Assembly: GCF_000826545.1 (NCBI RefSeq)
Contig: NZ_CDME01000016.1
Coordinates: 310,001 to 374,000 of the forward strand
DNA: 64,000 nucleotides
Source: Kibdelosporangium sp. MJ126-NF4
GTDB taxonomy: Bacteria > Actinomycetota > Actinomycetes > Mycobacteriales > Pseudonocardiaceae
Direction: 5' to 3'
The notes under the pieces are model-generated. The model was not told the DNA's origin, did not search any database, and saw only the letters and a list, made by a program, of their open reading frames with translations. Of the stretch, positions 49,173 through 57,897 are shown in pieces (within the stretch, counting starts at the first letter, position 1; each line of letters starts with the position of its first letter). The position numbers and the translations under genes were made by a program.

Positions 49173-50315
49173 ATGGGCTGGATCACCTTGCGGCAGTTCG
49201 CCTGGACCGAACGGCCCGGGTTCTCCGACCCGCACCCCGAGGTGGACGGGGTGCACCGGGTTGCGGCGGACCGCAAACTCCCGGTCGACCTGAGCTACGC
49301 CGTCGGTGTCAACGCCCTCGCGGCCCCGGCCAGTGGCCAGGTCCGCTACGAGACGCGGCAGCACGAGCTGCGGCTGATGCTGTGCTACCTGGACAACGAT
49401 CCCGGTTACCCGATCCGGCTGCGGGACGAGGTGTTCCGGGCCAGTGCCGCGCACATCCGGCGGTTCGTCAGCGAGTCCATCGGCGTCGGCATGCTCACCG
49501 CCGCCGTGCAGGCGGCGTACCAGTGGCGGGCGGCGTCCGGGACTGTCGCCGAGCTCGGGACGTTGCCGACTGCGCTGGCCGGGCACCTGAGCGCCACCAA
49601 GACCAGGCCGGACCTGATCTTCGACATGCCCGGCCTGACGCTCGCCGGTGAGGCGCGCGGCCGGTCCGAGGCGCCACCGACGCGGGTGACCACGCAGCAG
49701 CGCGACCGGCTCAACAGCCTGCTGCCGTGGTCGTACCACCACGGTACGTACCCGGTCGCCATGACCTGGGCGTACGCCACGGGCCTCGGCACGACGGTCG
49801 ACCTGTTCACCCGGTCGGGGCGGTTGCCAGGGATGACTGGCCCGATCGGCCAGCCACTGCCGTCCCCCGCCGCGACGCAGACCGACCTGTTCGACCAGGA
49901 CCAGCTCGACTCACCCGGCGCGCCCGCCGAGTCGCCGCCCGCCAAGGCGCGCCGTGGCGGGGGCCGCGACTTCGACCGAGGCTCGCCGCGTGAGCTGACC
50001 GCCAGGATCGCTCAGCGCGTCGACGACATCGCAGATCAGCTGTACGCGACCGCCCCAGATCCGTCGGTCAAGATCGGTGACGAGCCCATCCGCGGGGACT
50101 GGGCGCCGCTCGACCTGCTCGGCGCGCCGTCCGGGTCGTTCCTGGTCGGCGTGCTCGAACGGCCGCTGCCGCGGGACGTGAGCACCCAGCTGAACACGCG
50201 GCTGCGTCCGGCGAACCTGTCCGACGGGACCGGGCTGTCCGCGCACGTCTCCGGACGGCTGGTCGTCGCGATCAGCAACGAGGGCGGCAGACCGTGGCCG
50301 ATGATCGCGGGCTGA
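49173..50315 (+). CDS. Conserved hypothetical protein with PD-(D/E)XK-like segment
   Basis: Protein of 380 residues without a familiar name. The segment RPDLIFDMPGLTLAGEARGR (around residues 150-170) has the order Asp - hydrophobic strand - Glu-x-Arg, reminiscent of the PD-(D/E)XK nuclease core with Arg replacing Lys. Basic surroundings (TTQQRDRLNSLLPWSYHHGT) and an Arg-rich linker (KARRGGGRDFDRG) precede a separate C-terminal alpha/beta domain. ATG 49173 or GTG 49170 lies 4-7 nt after TAGCCT, suggesting leaderless translation. It ends 4 nt from the converging kinase gene. Nuclease or degenerate nuclease function is only inferred. Confidence 0.7.
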   Translation: MGWITLRQFAWTERPGFSDPHPEVDGVHRVAADRKLPVDLSYAVGVNALAAPASGQVRYETRQHELRLMLCYLDNDPGYPIRLRDEVFRASAAHIRRFVSESIGVGMLTAAVQAAYQWRAASGTVAELGTLPTALAGHLSATKTRPDLIFDMPGLTLAGEARGRSEAPPTRVTTQQRDRLNSLLPWSYHHGTYPVAMTWAYATGLGTTVDLFTRSGRLPGMTGPIGQPLPSPAATQTDLFDQDQLDSPGAPAESPPAKARRGGGRDFDRGSPRELTARIAQRVDDIADQLYATAPDPSVKIGDEPIRGDWAPLDLLGAPSGSFLVGVLERPLPRDVSTQLNTRLRPANLSDGTGLSAHVSGRLVVAISNEGGRPWPMIAG

Positions 50316-50319
50316 GGAC

Positions 50320-51834
50320 TCAGTCCTGTTTCCTCGGCTGCTCCCCCGACCAGATCTGGCCGATGGTCTGCACGACGACCACTACGGCGAGCGCGATCCA
50401 CAGCTGGACGCCCCCGACTGTCCCGTTGTCGAGGGTAAGCAGCTGCGCGCCACCAAGCACGGTGCAGTAGAACAGGATCACACCGAACGCGAACCCGCCG
50501 ACGCCGAAGACGAACCGCGCTACGCCCTTCGCACCGCCACCGGCCGGGCCCACGGCCCTGCCGATCCGCCGGGCGCCGCCGACTCCGTATGACAGGGCGA
50601 GGAAGATCGCGAACAGCGCGGACGCGCCGATAAAGCCGAAGAACGCCGTGTCGGGCGCCAGCGGACCGAGCGCGGCCTCGAAGGAATGCCAGAACTCGGC
50701 TCCGTTCCAGTGCCGGGAGGCGATGCCGAACACACCGATTCCGAACAGGACGACCAGGAGCGCCAACCCGGTGGCCCGCCGCCACGGCCGCCGTTTGCGC
50801 GGCTTGTCCCGGACTCGCCTGGTCGGGGTGCGTGGCTGACTCGGCTTGACCATGGTGGCCCGGTCACTGACACGGGCGGGGGACGCGAACGCGATGCCGT
50901 GCTCGGCGGCCAGTTTCCCGATGCGGTGGGCGAGTTCGGCCTTCATCGCCCCGGCCGCCATGGTCAGCAGCTCCGTGCGGTCCGCGGTGATCGGCGGTTC
51001 GGGCGTGCCCGCCTCCCCGGTGATCATCGCGAGCGCCTGCCCGACAGTCGGACGGCGCCGGGGATCCTTGGCGAGCAGGCGGGCGATCACGGCCGCCAGC
51101 AAGGGCGGGGCGAGCGTGGGCGGTTTTGGCTCGTCGACGAGGACCGCGCCCAGCGTGGCGACGTGGTCGTCACGGCGGAACGGTGACGTGCCCTCGACCG
51201 CGTGGTACAGGGTGGCGCCCAGCGAGAACAGGTCACTGGCCGCCGTGGTCTCGCGGCCGTGCAGCCGTTCCGGGGCGACGTACTCCATCGACCCGACGAA
51301 CACCCCGGTGGCGGTGAGCGCGGTGTCGGTGGCCTGGACCGCGATCCCGAAGTCGGTCAGCAGGACTTCCCCGGTCTTGGCCAGCATTACGTTGCCGGGC
51401 TTGACATCGCGGTGCACGATGCCCAGCCGGTGCGCCGCGTCGAGCGCCCGCAACAGTGCGACGGCGACCTTCGTGACCGTGTCCGCGGGCAACGGACCGC
51501 CCGCGGCGAGCAGGTCGTCGATCGAGTGGCCGTCGACCAGCTGCATGACGATCCACGGGCTGTCCTCGTGGATGGCCACGTCGTGGACAGCGACGATGTT
51601 CGGGTGGTCGCGCAGCGCGGCCGCGTTGCGTGCCTCGCGCGCGGCACGGGTGAGCCGTTCGGACTGCTCTCTGCTGGAGAACACGCGCGGCAGCTTCAGT
51701 TCCTTGACCGCCACGTACACGTCGAGCGTCTCGTCGTGTGCCTTCCAGACCCGTCCGAATCCACCGGCACCCAGTTCCGAGATCAGCCGGTAACGGCCTC
51801 CGACGAGGTGCCCCGCTTGCGTAACCGCTGTCAC
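50320..51834 (-). CDS. Membrane Ser/Thr protein kinase
   Basis: Bacterial Hanks-type kinase of 504 residues. All catalytic landmarks are present: glycine loop LGAGGFGRVWK, Lys44 in YVAVKELKL, VHRDVKPGNVML, DFG in LTDFGIAVQ and the APE-equivalent VAPERLHG. The kinase domain ends near residue 270. A basic juxtamembrane stretch (RRVRDKPRKRRPWRR) and four hydrophobic segments follow (e.g. ATGLALLVVLFGIGVFGIA, FFGFIGASALFAIFLALSY), so the kinase is cytosolic and anchored. No PASTA domains. GTG 51834. Signal and substrates unknown. Confidence 0.93.
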   Translation of the reverse strand: MTAVTQAGHLVGGRYRLISELGAGGFGRVWKAHDETLDVYVAVKELKLPRVFSSREQSERLTRAAREARNAAALRDHPNIVAVHDVAIHEDSPWIVMQLVDGHSIDDLLAAGGPLPADTVTKVAVALLRALDAAHRLGIVHRDVKPGNVMLAKTGEVLLTDFGIAVQATDTALTATGVFVGSMEYVAPERLHGRETTAASDLFSLGATLYHAVEGTSPFRRDDHVATLGAVLVDEPKPPTLAPPLLAAVIARLLAKDPRRRPTVGQALAMITGEAGTPEPPITADRTELLTMAAGAMKAELAHRIGKLAAEHGIAFASPARVSDRATMVKPSQPRTPTRRVRDKPRKRRPWRRATGLALLVVLFGIGVFGIASRHWNGAEFWHSFEAALGPLAPDTAFFGFIGASALFAIFLALSYGVGGARRIGRAVGPAGGGAKGVARFVFGVGGFAFGVILFYCTVLGGAQLLTLDNGTVGGVQLWIALAVVVVVQTIGQIWSGEQPRKQD

Positions 51835-51892
51835 AGCGCACCAGCGTACGCAGAACAGGCGGCTACGCCCGCGAATTCGCCATGATGGCGTT

Positions 51893-52699
51893 ATGGATCT
51901 TCACGCCGTCCTGCCGGACGAATCCCCTGCCATGCCCGTGCAACGGCTCGCGGAGCTGGCCGCGACCGCGGAACACCTCGGGTACCGCGCGGTGTGGCTG
52001 CCGGATCACCTGTTGCCGCCCAGCGACTACGGCAATGTGTACGGCGGTGTCTACGAACCGCTGGTGACGCTCTCATACCTGGCTGCGCACACGAGGACCG
52101 TCCGGCTGGGCACGTCGGTTCTGGTGCTGCCGATGCGCAACCCGTTCGTCGTGGCCAAACAGGCCGCCACACTGGACCACATCTCAGGTGGGCGGTTCGT
52201 CCTCGGGGTGGGCATCGGATGGGCCCGCCCGGAGTTCGACGCGGTCGGCGCGGACTACCGGACACGCGCGGCCAGGACCGACGAGGCCATTGCCCTGATC
52301 CGGCACCTGTTCGAGTCCGACGGGGCGTTCGAGGGCGCGTACTACGGCTACGAGACGGGAGTCTTCCAGCCACGTCCCGAGCACGGGGTGCCCATCATGG
52401 TCGGTGGGAACACCGACGCGGCACTGCGCCGGGTCGCCGCGTTGGCCGACGAGTGGCAGGCGTTGAGCCTCACGCCGGAGCAGTTCGCCGAGCGGCTCAC
52501 GCACCTGCGTTCGCTGACCAGCCGGGAGATCCGGGCGACGGTCCGGATCGCGTGGGACGGCGAGGGCCCCGGCCTTGACGACGTGCTCGGGCAGACGCGT
52601 GGGCTCACCGAGGCCGGGGCGGACGCGGTGGCGGTGTGGTTCGGCGCCGAGACCGGCTTCGAGGACAGGATGACCAGGTTCGCCGAGAAGGCCTTGTAA
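51893..52699 (+). CDS. LLM class F420-dependent oxidoreductase
   Basis: Luciferase-like oxidoreductase of 268 residues of the F420-dependent type: MDLHAVLPDESPAMPVQRLA, YRAVWLPDHLLPPSDY, TRTVRLGTSVLVLPMRNPF, VVAKQAATLDHISGGRFVLG and VGIGWARPEFDAVG. Likely a hydride-transfer enzyme using F420 rather than FMN. The ATG at 51893 is 6 nt from CATGAT, a leaderless-like arrangement. It is divergent from the kinase gene; its 3' end faces the TetR gene across a REP-like repeat cluster. Confidence 0.9.
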   Translation: MDLHAVLPDESPAMPVQRLAELAATAEHLGYRAVWLPDHLLPPSDYGNVYGGVYEPLVTLSYLAAHTRTVRLGTSVLVLPMRNPFVVAKQAATLDHISGGRFVLGVGIGWARPEFDAVGADYRTRAARTDEAIALIRHLFESDGAFEGAYYGYETGVFQPRPEHGVPIMVGGNTDAALRRVAALADEWQALSLTPEQFAERLTHLRSLTSREIRATVRIAWDGEGPGLDDVLGQTRGLTEAGADAVAVWFGAETGFEDRMTRFAEKAL

Positions 52700-52734
52700 C
52701 CGGACACGCCCGGCGTGGGCGCGGAGTTTGCGGT

Positions 52735-52883
52735 GCAACCAAGGTGGCCTTTGTTGCGGCCAGCGCACCGAAGGCCGCCTTCGGTGCTCGGGATGCACCA
52801 AAGGTGGCCTTGGTTGCGCGGAGTTTGGGTGCAACCAAGGTGGCCTTCGTTGCGCTCAACGCACCGAAGGCCACATTGGTTGC
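52735..52883. repeat. Cluster of five 23-bp self-complementary REP-like units, convergent gap
   Basis: Units at 52735-52757, 52764-52786, 52795-52817, 52831-52853 and 52861-52883, e.g. GCAACCAAGGTGGCCTTCGT then TGC. They fill the 189-bp gap between the converging LLM and TetR genes. Same family as 6013-6141 and 9967-10019; reading frames through it are artefacts. Confidence 0.8.
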
Positions 52884-52888
52884 GTGGG

Positions 52889-53482
52889 TCAGCGCGGGCG
52901 GGAGCGGGTGTCCAAGGCGGCGCGCAGGGCCAGTTCCAGTTCGGCGGCGACCTCGTCCAACGGCTGCGTGTCGCGTCGGGCGCGGCTCATGATGACCGCG
53001 CCCTCGGTCGCCGCGATCGCGGTCGTCGCCATGGTCGTGGCGCGGGTTCCGGGGACGCCCGCGTCGGCGAGCAGACCGGCGAGGGCGGTGCGCCACTGGT
53101 CGAACGCCGTCGCGACGGCGTCCATCAGTTCGGGGGCGTCCTCGTGTTCCTCGACGCCGATCGCGACCACCGGGCAGCCCGCGCGGTAGTTCTCGGCTTC
53201 GACGATCTGCCGCCACGCCCCGATGAACGCCTGCAACGCGCCGACCGGGTCGCCGGGGTGCGCGGCGGCGACGGCCAGGATCACGTCGCGCACGAACGTG
53301 CCGAACTCGGCGATCGCCTCCACGCCGAGCTGTGCTTTCCCGCCGGGGAAGTGGTGGTAGATCGAGCCGCGCGGCGCGCCGCTGTGCTTGACGACCTCGC
53401 GGAAGCCCATCCCGCTGTAGCCGCGTTCACGCAGCAGCCGCACGGCGCTGTGGATCATGCGTGCCCTGCTGTCCCCTGCCAC
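52889..53482 (-). CDS. TetR family regulator (LmrA/YxaF-like)
   Basis: TetR protein of 197 residues. HTH SRARMIHSAVRLLRERGYSG, MGFREVVKHSGAPRGSIYHH, FPGGKAQLGVEA; the KHSGAPRGSIYHHFPGGK stretch is characteristic of the LmrA/YxaF subfamily of multidrug-pump repressors. A Cys in ENYRAGCPVVAIGVEE lies in the ligand domain. The GTG at 53482 has GGAGGAG upstream, better than the longer frame. It is divergent from the old-yellow-enzyme gene, with an 18-bp palindrome between, so it likely represses that gene and itself. Confidence 0.92.
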   Translation of the reverse strand: MAGDSRARMIHSAVRLLRERGYSGMGFREVVKHSGAPRGSIYHHFPGGKAQLGVEAIAEFGTFVRDVILAVAAAHPGDPVGALQAFIGAWRQIVEAENYRAGCPVVAIGVEEHEDAPELMDAVATAFDQWRTALAGLLADAGVPGTRATTMATTAIAATEGAVIMSRARRDTQPLDEVAAELELALRAALDTRSRPR

Positions 53483-53557
53483 CGGGACTCCTCCACTCGG
53501 GGGATATGTCCTACCCAACCCTTGCTATGTCAAGTGTCATATTACAGCATGAACGAA

Positions 53558-53575
53558 CTATTACGATCGTCATAG
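53558..53575. promoter_or_regulatory. TetR operator between tetR and old-yellow-enzyme genes
   Basis: CTAT-T-ACGATCGT-C-ATAG, an 18-bp near-perfect palindrome 26 bp upstream of the oxidoreductase start. Other AT-rich symmetric bits around TGTCATATTACAG (53535-53547) may hold the tetR promoter. Confidence 0.7.
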
Positions 53576-53600
53576 TCGATCGTGGAGCCAGGGAGAACAC

Positions 53601-54893
53601 ATGTCGCCGCGCACACCCGCTGACATCGCCGCCCCGCTGACGCTGCCCTGCGGCACGGTCCTGCGCAATCGCCTGGTCAAAGCCGCGTTGAGCGAGCAAC
53701 TCGGCACCAGGACGCACGCGCCGAGCGACGACATCTTCCGGCTCTACGACCGCTGGGCGCACTCCGGGGCGAGCCTGCTGATCACCGGAAACGTCATGAT
53801 CGACCGGACCGCGATCGGCGAACCGCGCAACGTCGCGGTCGTCGACGACCGGGACTTCGGCAGGATCAGCCAGTGGGCGGACTCGGCCCGCGCGGGCGGC
53901 GCGGAGGCCTGGGTGCAGATCAACCACCCGGGCAGGCAGGTGCCCCGCAACGTCGCCTGGCGTCCGGTCGCCCCGTCCGCAGTGCCGATGCGAGGTCTGG
54001 GTGGCGCGTTCGGCAAACCGCGCGAGCTGCGGGCGGCCGAGATCGAGGACCTGATCGGCAAGTACGCGACCACCGCGGGGATCATGGTCAGGGCGGGCTT
54101 CACGGGCATCCAGATCCACGGCGCGCACGGCTACCTGGTCAACCAGTTCCTCTCGCCGCTGACCAACCTCCGCACCGACAAGTGGGGCGGCACACCGGCG
54201 AACCGACGGCGGTTCCTGCTGGAGATCGCGGCGGCCGTCCGTGCCGAGATCGGACCGCGCACCCCGCTCTCGGTCAAGCTCAACTCCGCCGACTTCCAAC
54301 GCGGCGGCTTCACCGAGGACGAATCACTCGACGTCGTCGCGGCGCTCGGCGAGTTGGGTGTCGACCTGCTGGAGATCTCCGGCGGCACCTACGAGACGCC
54401 TGCCCTGATGCTCGGCAACCCGGTGCCGAAGAAAGCCAGCACTCTCGCCCGTGAGGCGTACTTCCTGGAATTCGCCGAGAAGGCGCGCGCGGTGGCGCGG
54501 ATGCCGCTGATGCTCACCGGCGGTTTTCGGACCCTCGGTGGGATGAACGACGCCTTGCGGGGCGGCGCTGTCGACGTGATCGGACTCGGCCGCTCCATGG
54601 TCGTGGAGCCGGATCTGCCCGGCGAACTGCTGACGGGCCGGGCCGAGGCCAGCGCGGTCAGCCCGAAGCGCACCGGGATCCGCAAGCTGGACGGCCTGTC
54701 CGAGCTGGTCTGGTACACCGACCAGATGTGGCGGATCGGCCGCGGCCGCGACCCGAAACCCGGCCGCCACCCCGTCCACGGTGTCCTGAACTACCTGCTG
54801 TCAGGCGCGGTCCACGCGACCACCCGGCAGCGCGGCGACACAGCGCCGAGGCCCGCCTTCATCCCGAGCCGCAAGCCCGTACGCATCGGCTGA
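53601..54893 (+). CDS. NADH:flavin oxidoreductase, old yellow enzyme family
   Basis: FMN-dependent TIM-barrel ene-reductase of 430 residues. LTLPCGTVLRNRLVKAALSE, the active-site-flanking AWVQINHPGRQVPR, GIQIHGAHGYLVNQFLSPLT, NLRTDKWGG and LEISGGTYE are standard for the NADH oxidase/OYE group. It reduces activated alkenes, quinones or nitro compounds. GGGAG precedes the ATG at 53601. Probably repressed by the divergent TetR and co-transcribed with the next gene, 15 nt downstream. Confidence 0.93.
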   Translation: MSPRTPADIAAPLTLPCGTVLRNRLVKAALSEQLGTRTHAPSDDIFRLYDRWAHSGASLLITGNVMIDRTAIGEPRNVAVVDDRDFGRISQWADSARAGGAEAWVQINHPGRQVPRNVAWRPVAPSAVPMRGLGGAFGKPRELRAAEIEDLIGKYATTAGIMVRAGFTGIQIHGAHGYLVNQFLSPLTNLRTDKWGGTPANRRRFLLEIAAAVRAEIGPRTPLSVKLNSADFQRGGFTEDESLDVVAALGELGVDLLEISGGTYETPALMLGNPVPKKASTLAREAYFLEFAEKARAVARMPLMLTGGFRTLGGMNDALRGGAVDVIGLGRSMVVEPDLPGELLTGRAEASAVSPKRTGIRKLDGLSELVWYTDQMWRIGRGRDPKPGRHPVHGVLNYLLSGAVHATTRQRGDTAPRPAFIPSRKPVRIG

Positions 54894-54908
54894 CCCAGGG
54901 AGGAAACG

Positions 54909-56039
54909 ATGTCCGAGCAAACACTCCGCACGACGGCGTCGCCGGTCCGTGAAGGTACCGGGTGCAGCCGGTTCAAGTCCCGGCTGTGGCGCAGGACTTT
55001 CCCCGCCCTGCTTGGCGTGCACCGGGACGACAAACCACTGCCGCGGCCCACAGTCTTTCCCGCGCACCTGCCGCGCCGGGGTTGGGGAACCTCGCACTAC
55101 AACGTGGTGATCCCGGATCTGCCCGCGCCGCACCTGTTCCTCGCCTGCACGACCATGCAGGGCTCCCCCGGAATCCAGTGCTACGACAACGACTTCGCGG
55201 TGCGCGAGTCACCGCGCCAGACCGCGACTGTCGCATTCGGCACGGCGGCGAGCACCCACAAGTCGTTCACCACGTACTCGATTCCCGGCGAATGCGAGTT
55301 CACAGCCGACGGCAGCGTGCTGCGCTGGGGCAACGACCTGGAGATCACCGGCCGCTACCCGCACTTCCGGCTGCACGGCAGGCGGCCCGGTTTCGCGATC
55401 GACCTGGACGTCATCGCGACCGGCGAGCACAGCAACTACGCACGCAGCTTCCTCTACACCCATCTGGGACTGCTGGCCAGGTACACCGGGATGATCACGC
55501 AGCATGGCGAGATGACGCCAGTCGCGGGCCTGTGCAGCTTCGAATACGCGGCGGGCCGGACCCCGCACGTGCTGCGGGACCGGCCGCTGCCGGTGAAAGT
55601 CCCGGTGGACTTCTTCACGTGGCACACGATCAACCTCGACGCGAACACCCAACTGCAGTTCGTCCAGATGTCCGCACAGGGCGGCTACCAGGTGATGGCC
55701 TCCGCCTGGCTGCGCCGGGCAGGCATGGGCTCGGTCCGCTACGACAACGTCGACTTCGAGGTGCTGAGCTACCAGGCCGACCCGGAGGTGGCGCCGGACG
55801 GCAGGGAGACCTACCTGCCGGAAACGTTCCAGGCGTGGATCGGCGACCACCACGGTGAGAACCTGTTCGAACTGATCGCGACACTGGACACGCAGGTGCA
55901 CTACGGCCTCGGCCGCGGCTACGTCGGCGGCTACTTCTACGAGGGCACCCGATCGGGGACACCGATCGCGGGACGCGGTTACATCGAGTTCGTCGAAGCA
56001 GGCGAAACAGCGTCGCAGCGATACCGTTACGTCAGCTGA
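54909..56039 (+). CDS. Uncharacterised DUF6670-like protein downstream of old yellow enzyme
   Basis: Soluble protein of 376 residues with no recognised catalytic motif. It is beta-rich with repeated aromatic strands (TSHYNVVIPDLPAPHLFLAC, GYQVMASAWLRRAGMGSVRY, then GYVGGYFYEGTRSGTP and AGRGYIEFVE at the end), resembling lipocalin-like AttH/CrtC or DUF6670 proteins that bind hydrophobic ligands. GGGAGGAAACG precedes the ATG at 54909, 15 nt after the oxidoreductase stop, so they form an operon under TetR control. It may hydrate or bind the same hydrophobic substrate; this is inference. Confidence 0.75.
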   Translation: MSEQTLRTTASPVREGTGCSRFKSRLWRRTFPALLGVHRDDKPLPRPTVFPAHLPRRGWGTSHYNVVIPDLPAPHLFLACTTMQGSPGIQCYDNDFAVRESPRQTATVAFGTAASTHKSFTTYSIPGECEFTADGSVLRWGNDLEITGRYPHFRLHGRRPGFAIDLDVIATGEHSNYARSFLYTHLGLLARYTGMITQHGEMTPVAGLCSFEYAAGRTPHVLRDRPLPVKVPVDFFTWHTINLDANTQLQFVQMSAQGGYQVMASAWLRRAGMGSVRYDNVDFEVLSYQADPEVAPDGRETYLPETFQAWIGDHHGENLFELIATLDTQVHYGLGRGYVGGYFYEGTRSGTPIAGRGYIEFVEAGETASQRYRYVS

Positions 56040-56061
56040 CGGCCACGTTTGGTGACAAACA

Positions 56062-56095
56062 CCGGGCAGTGCGGAAGACTTCCCGCACTGCCCGG
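56062..56095. terminator. Hairpin terminator after the TetR-controlled operon
   Basis: CCGGGCAGTGCGG (56062-56074) pairs with CCGCACTGCCCGG (56083-56095), a perfect 13-bp stem with an 8-nt loop and no U-tract, 23 nt after the DUF6670-like stop. Confidence 0.8.
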
Positions 56096-56159
56096 TATTC
56101 ATGTTTGAAATGGACATTCACTGGGCACCTTCTGGCGTTTGGACCGACCGGGGAGGGCC

Positions 56160-56810
56160 GTGAGTTTCTGGGATTTCGTCCACGACCGCTGGAGCAGGCT
56201 GCTCAGTGAGTCGTTGCTGCACGTCAGCGCGGTGGTGCAGTGCACAATCCTCGCCGCGCTGATCGGTGTCAGCGTGGGCATCATGGTATACCGCAGCCCG
56301 CTCGGTTCGGCCGTGGCGACCGCGCTCACCAGCGCCATCCTCACCATCCCGTCGTTCGCGCTGCTCGGCCTGCTGATCCCGGTGCTCGGGCTCGGCGCGC
56401 CGCCGACGGTCGCCGCTCTGGTCCTCTATGGACTGTTGCCGATCGTGCGCAACACCATCGTCGGTCTGGCCGGTGTGGACAGTGCGGTCAGCGACGCGGC
56501 AAGGGGCATCGGGATGAACCGGCTCGGTGTGCTGACCAGGATCGAGCTGCGGCTGGCGTGGCCGGCGATCCTCGCGGGGATGCGCGTGTCCACGCAGATG
56601 CTGATGGGCATCGCCGCGATCGCCGCGTACGCCAAAGGCCCCGGCCTCGGCGTAGAGATCTTCGCCGGACTGGTCAGGGCGGGCAGCGCCAACGCCACCA
56701 ACCAGGCGATCGCGGGCACCATCGGCATCGTGGCGCTCGCGCTGGTGCTGGACGGTGTCTTCGTGCTGATCGGCCGTTACACGACTTCAAGGGGCATCCG
56801 TGGCCAGTGA
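56160..56810 (+). CDS. OpuC-type osmolyte ABC permease 1
   Basis: Six-helix permease of 216 residues of the glycine betaine/choline type. ESLLHVSAVVQCTILAALIG opens the core; ILTIPSFALLGLLIPVLGLG, LVLYGLLPIVRNTIVGLAGV and DAARGIGMNRLGVLTRIELR include the EAA-type coupling loop. The GTG at 56160 has GGGGAGGG upstream. It is the first of four overlapping genes (permease, ATPase, permease, binding protein), the OpuC layout used for betaine or carnitine uptake in osmotic stress. Confidence 0.92.
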   Translation: MSFWDFVHDRWSRLLSESLLHVSAVVQCTILAALIGVSVGIMVYRSPLGSAVATALTSAILTIPSFALLGLLIPVLGLGAPPTVAALVLYGLLPIVRNTIVGLAGVDSAVSDAARGIGMNRLGVLTRIELRLAWPAILAGMRVSTQMLMGIAAIAAYAKGPGLGVEIFAGLVRAGSANATNQAIAGTIGIVALALVLDGVFVLIGRYTTSRGIRGQ

Positions 56811-57897
56811 GATCCAGTTGACCGATGTGACCAAACGCTACGGCCGCCGCACACCCGCCGTCGAGAACGTCAACATCACCATTCCCGCGGGCGAGATCGT
56901 CGTGTTCGTCGGGCCGTCCGGGTGCGGCAAGACCACCACGATGCGGATGATCAACCGGCTGATCGAGCCGACCTCCGGCCGGATCACCATCGGCGGCGAG
57001 GACACGCTGACGCTCGACCCGGACAAGCTGCGGCGCACCATCGGGTACGCCATCCAGCAGGCAGGCCTGTTCCCACACATGACCGTGGCGCAGAACGTCG
57101 CCATCGTGCCGGGCCTGCTCGGCTGGGAGCGCAAGAAGATCACCGACCGCGTCGAGGAGATGCTCGACACCGTCGGCCTCGACCCGGCCGAGTTCCGCGA
57201 CCGGTACCCGCGCCAACTGTCCGGCGGGCAGCAGCAGCGCGTCGGTGTGGCACGGGCGCTGGCCGCCGACCCGCCGGTGCTGCTGATGGACGAGCCGTTC
57301 GGCGCGGTCGACCCGATCACCCGGGGAAACCTGCAGGACGAGCTGATGCGGCTGCAGGCGGAGTTGCGCAAGACGATCGTGTTCGTCACGCACGACTTCG
57401 ACGAGGCGGTCAAGATCGGCGACCGGATCGCCGTGCTCGGTGAGCGGTCCAAGATCCTGCAGTACGACACGCCGGAAGCCGTGCTGGCCAACCCTGCCGA
57501 CGACACGGTCGCCGGTTTCGTCGGCGCGGGCGCGTCGTTGAAACAGCTGACACTGCGGCGGGTGCGGGACGTCGAAATGACGCAGGCGGAAGTCACGGTG
57601 TCCACTCAGGACGCCCCTGAGGAGATCCGGCGCCGCCTCGTGGAAGCAGGCAAGAACTTCGCGCTGGTGCTCGATGCCCGGCGCCGCCCGATCGCGTGGG
57701 TGCACGTGCGGGAGCCCCAGGTACAGCGGCCGATCAGGGACATGGTGTCCAACGAGTCGACCCTGCAGGACGCGCTGGAGGCGATTCTCACCGAGGGCGG
57801 CAACGCCGTCGTGACCGGCAACCGCGGCGAGTACGTCGGCCTGGTCGAGATCGACACCGTGATGGCGATGGTCCGTGAACTTCGGGAGACCATGTGA
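56800..57897 (+). CDS. OpuC-type osmolyte ABC ATPase with CBS domain
   Basis: ATPase of 365 residues: Walker A VGPSGCGKTTTMRMIN, Q-loop GYAIQQAGLFPHMTVAQNVA, signature QLSGGQQQRVGVARAL, Walker B VLLMDEPFGAVDPI, His-switch VFVTHDFDEAVK. The last 110 residues (from about 255) contain a CBS-like pair (LVLDARRRPIAWVHV, AVVTGNRGEYVGLVEI), as in OpuA/OpuC ATPases that sense ionic strength. GTG 56800 overlaps the upstream permease by 11 bp and its stop overlaps the next start. Confidence 0.93.
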   Translation: MASEIQLTDVTKRYGRRTPAVENVNITIPAGEIVVFVGPSGCGKTTTMRMINRLIEPTSGRITIGGEDTLTLDPDKLRRTIGYAIQQAGLFPHMTVAQNVAIVPGLLGWERKKITDRVEEMLDTVGLDPAEFRDRYPRQLSGGQQQRVGVARALAADPPVLLMDEPFGAVDPITRGNLQDELMRLQAELRKTIVFVTHDFDEAVKIGDRIAVLGERSKILQYDTPEAVLANPADDTVAGFVGAGASLKQLTLRRVRDVEMTQAEVTVSTQDAPEEIRRRLVEAGKNFALVLDARRRPIAWVHVREPQVQRPIRDMVSNESTLQDALEAILTEGGNAVVTGNRGEYVGLVEIDTVMAMVRELRETM

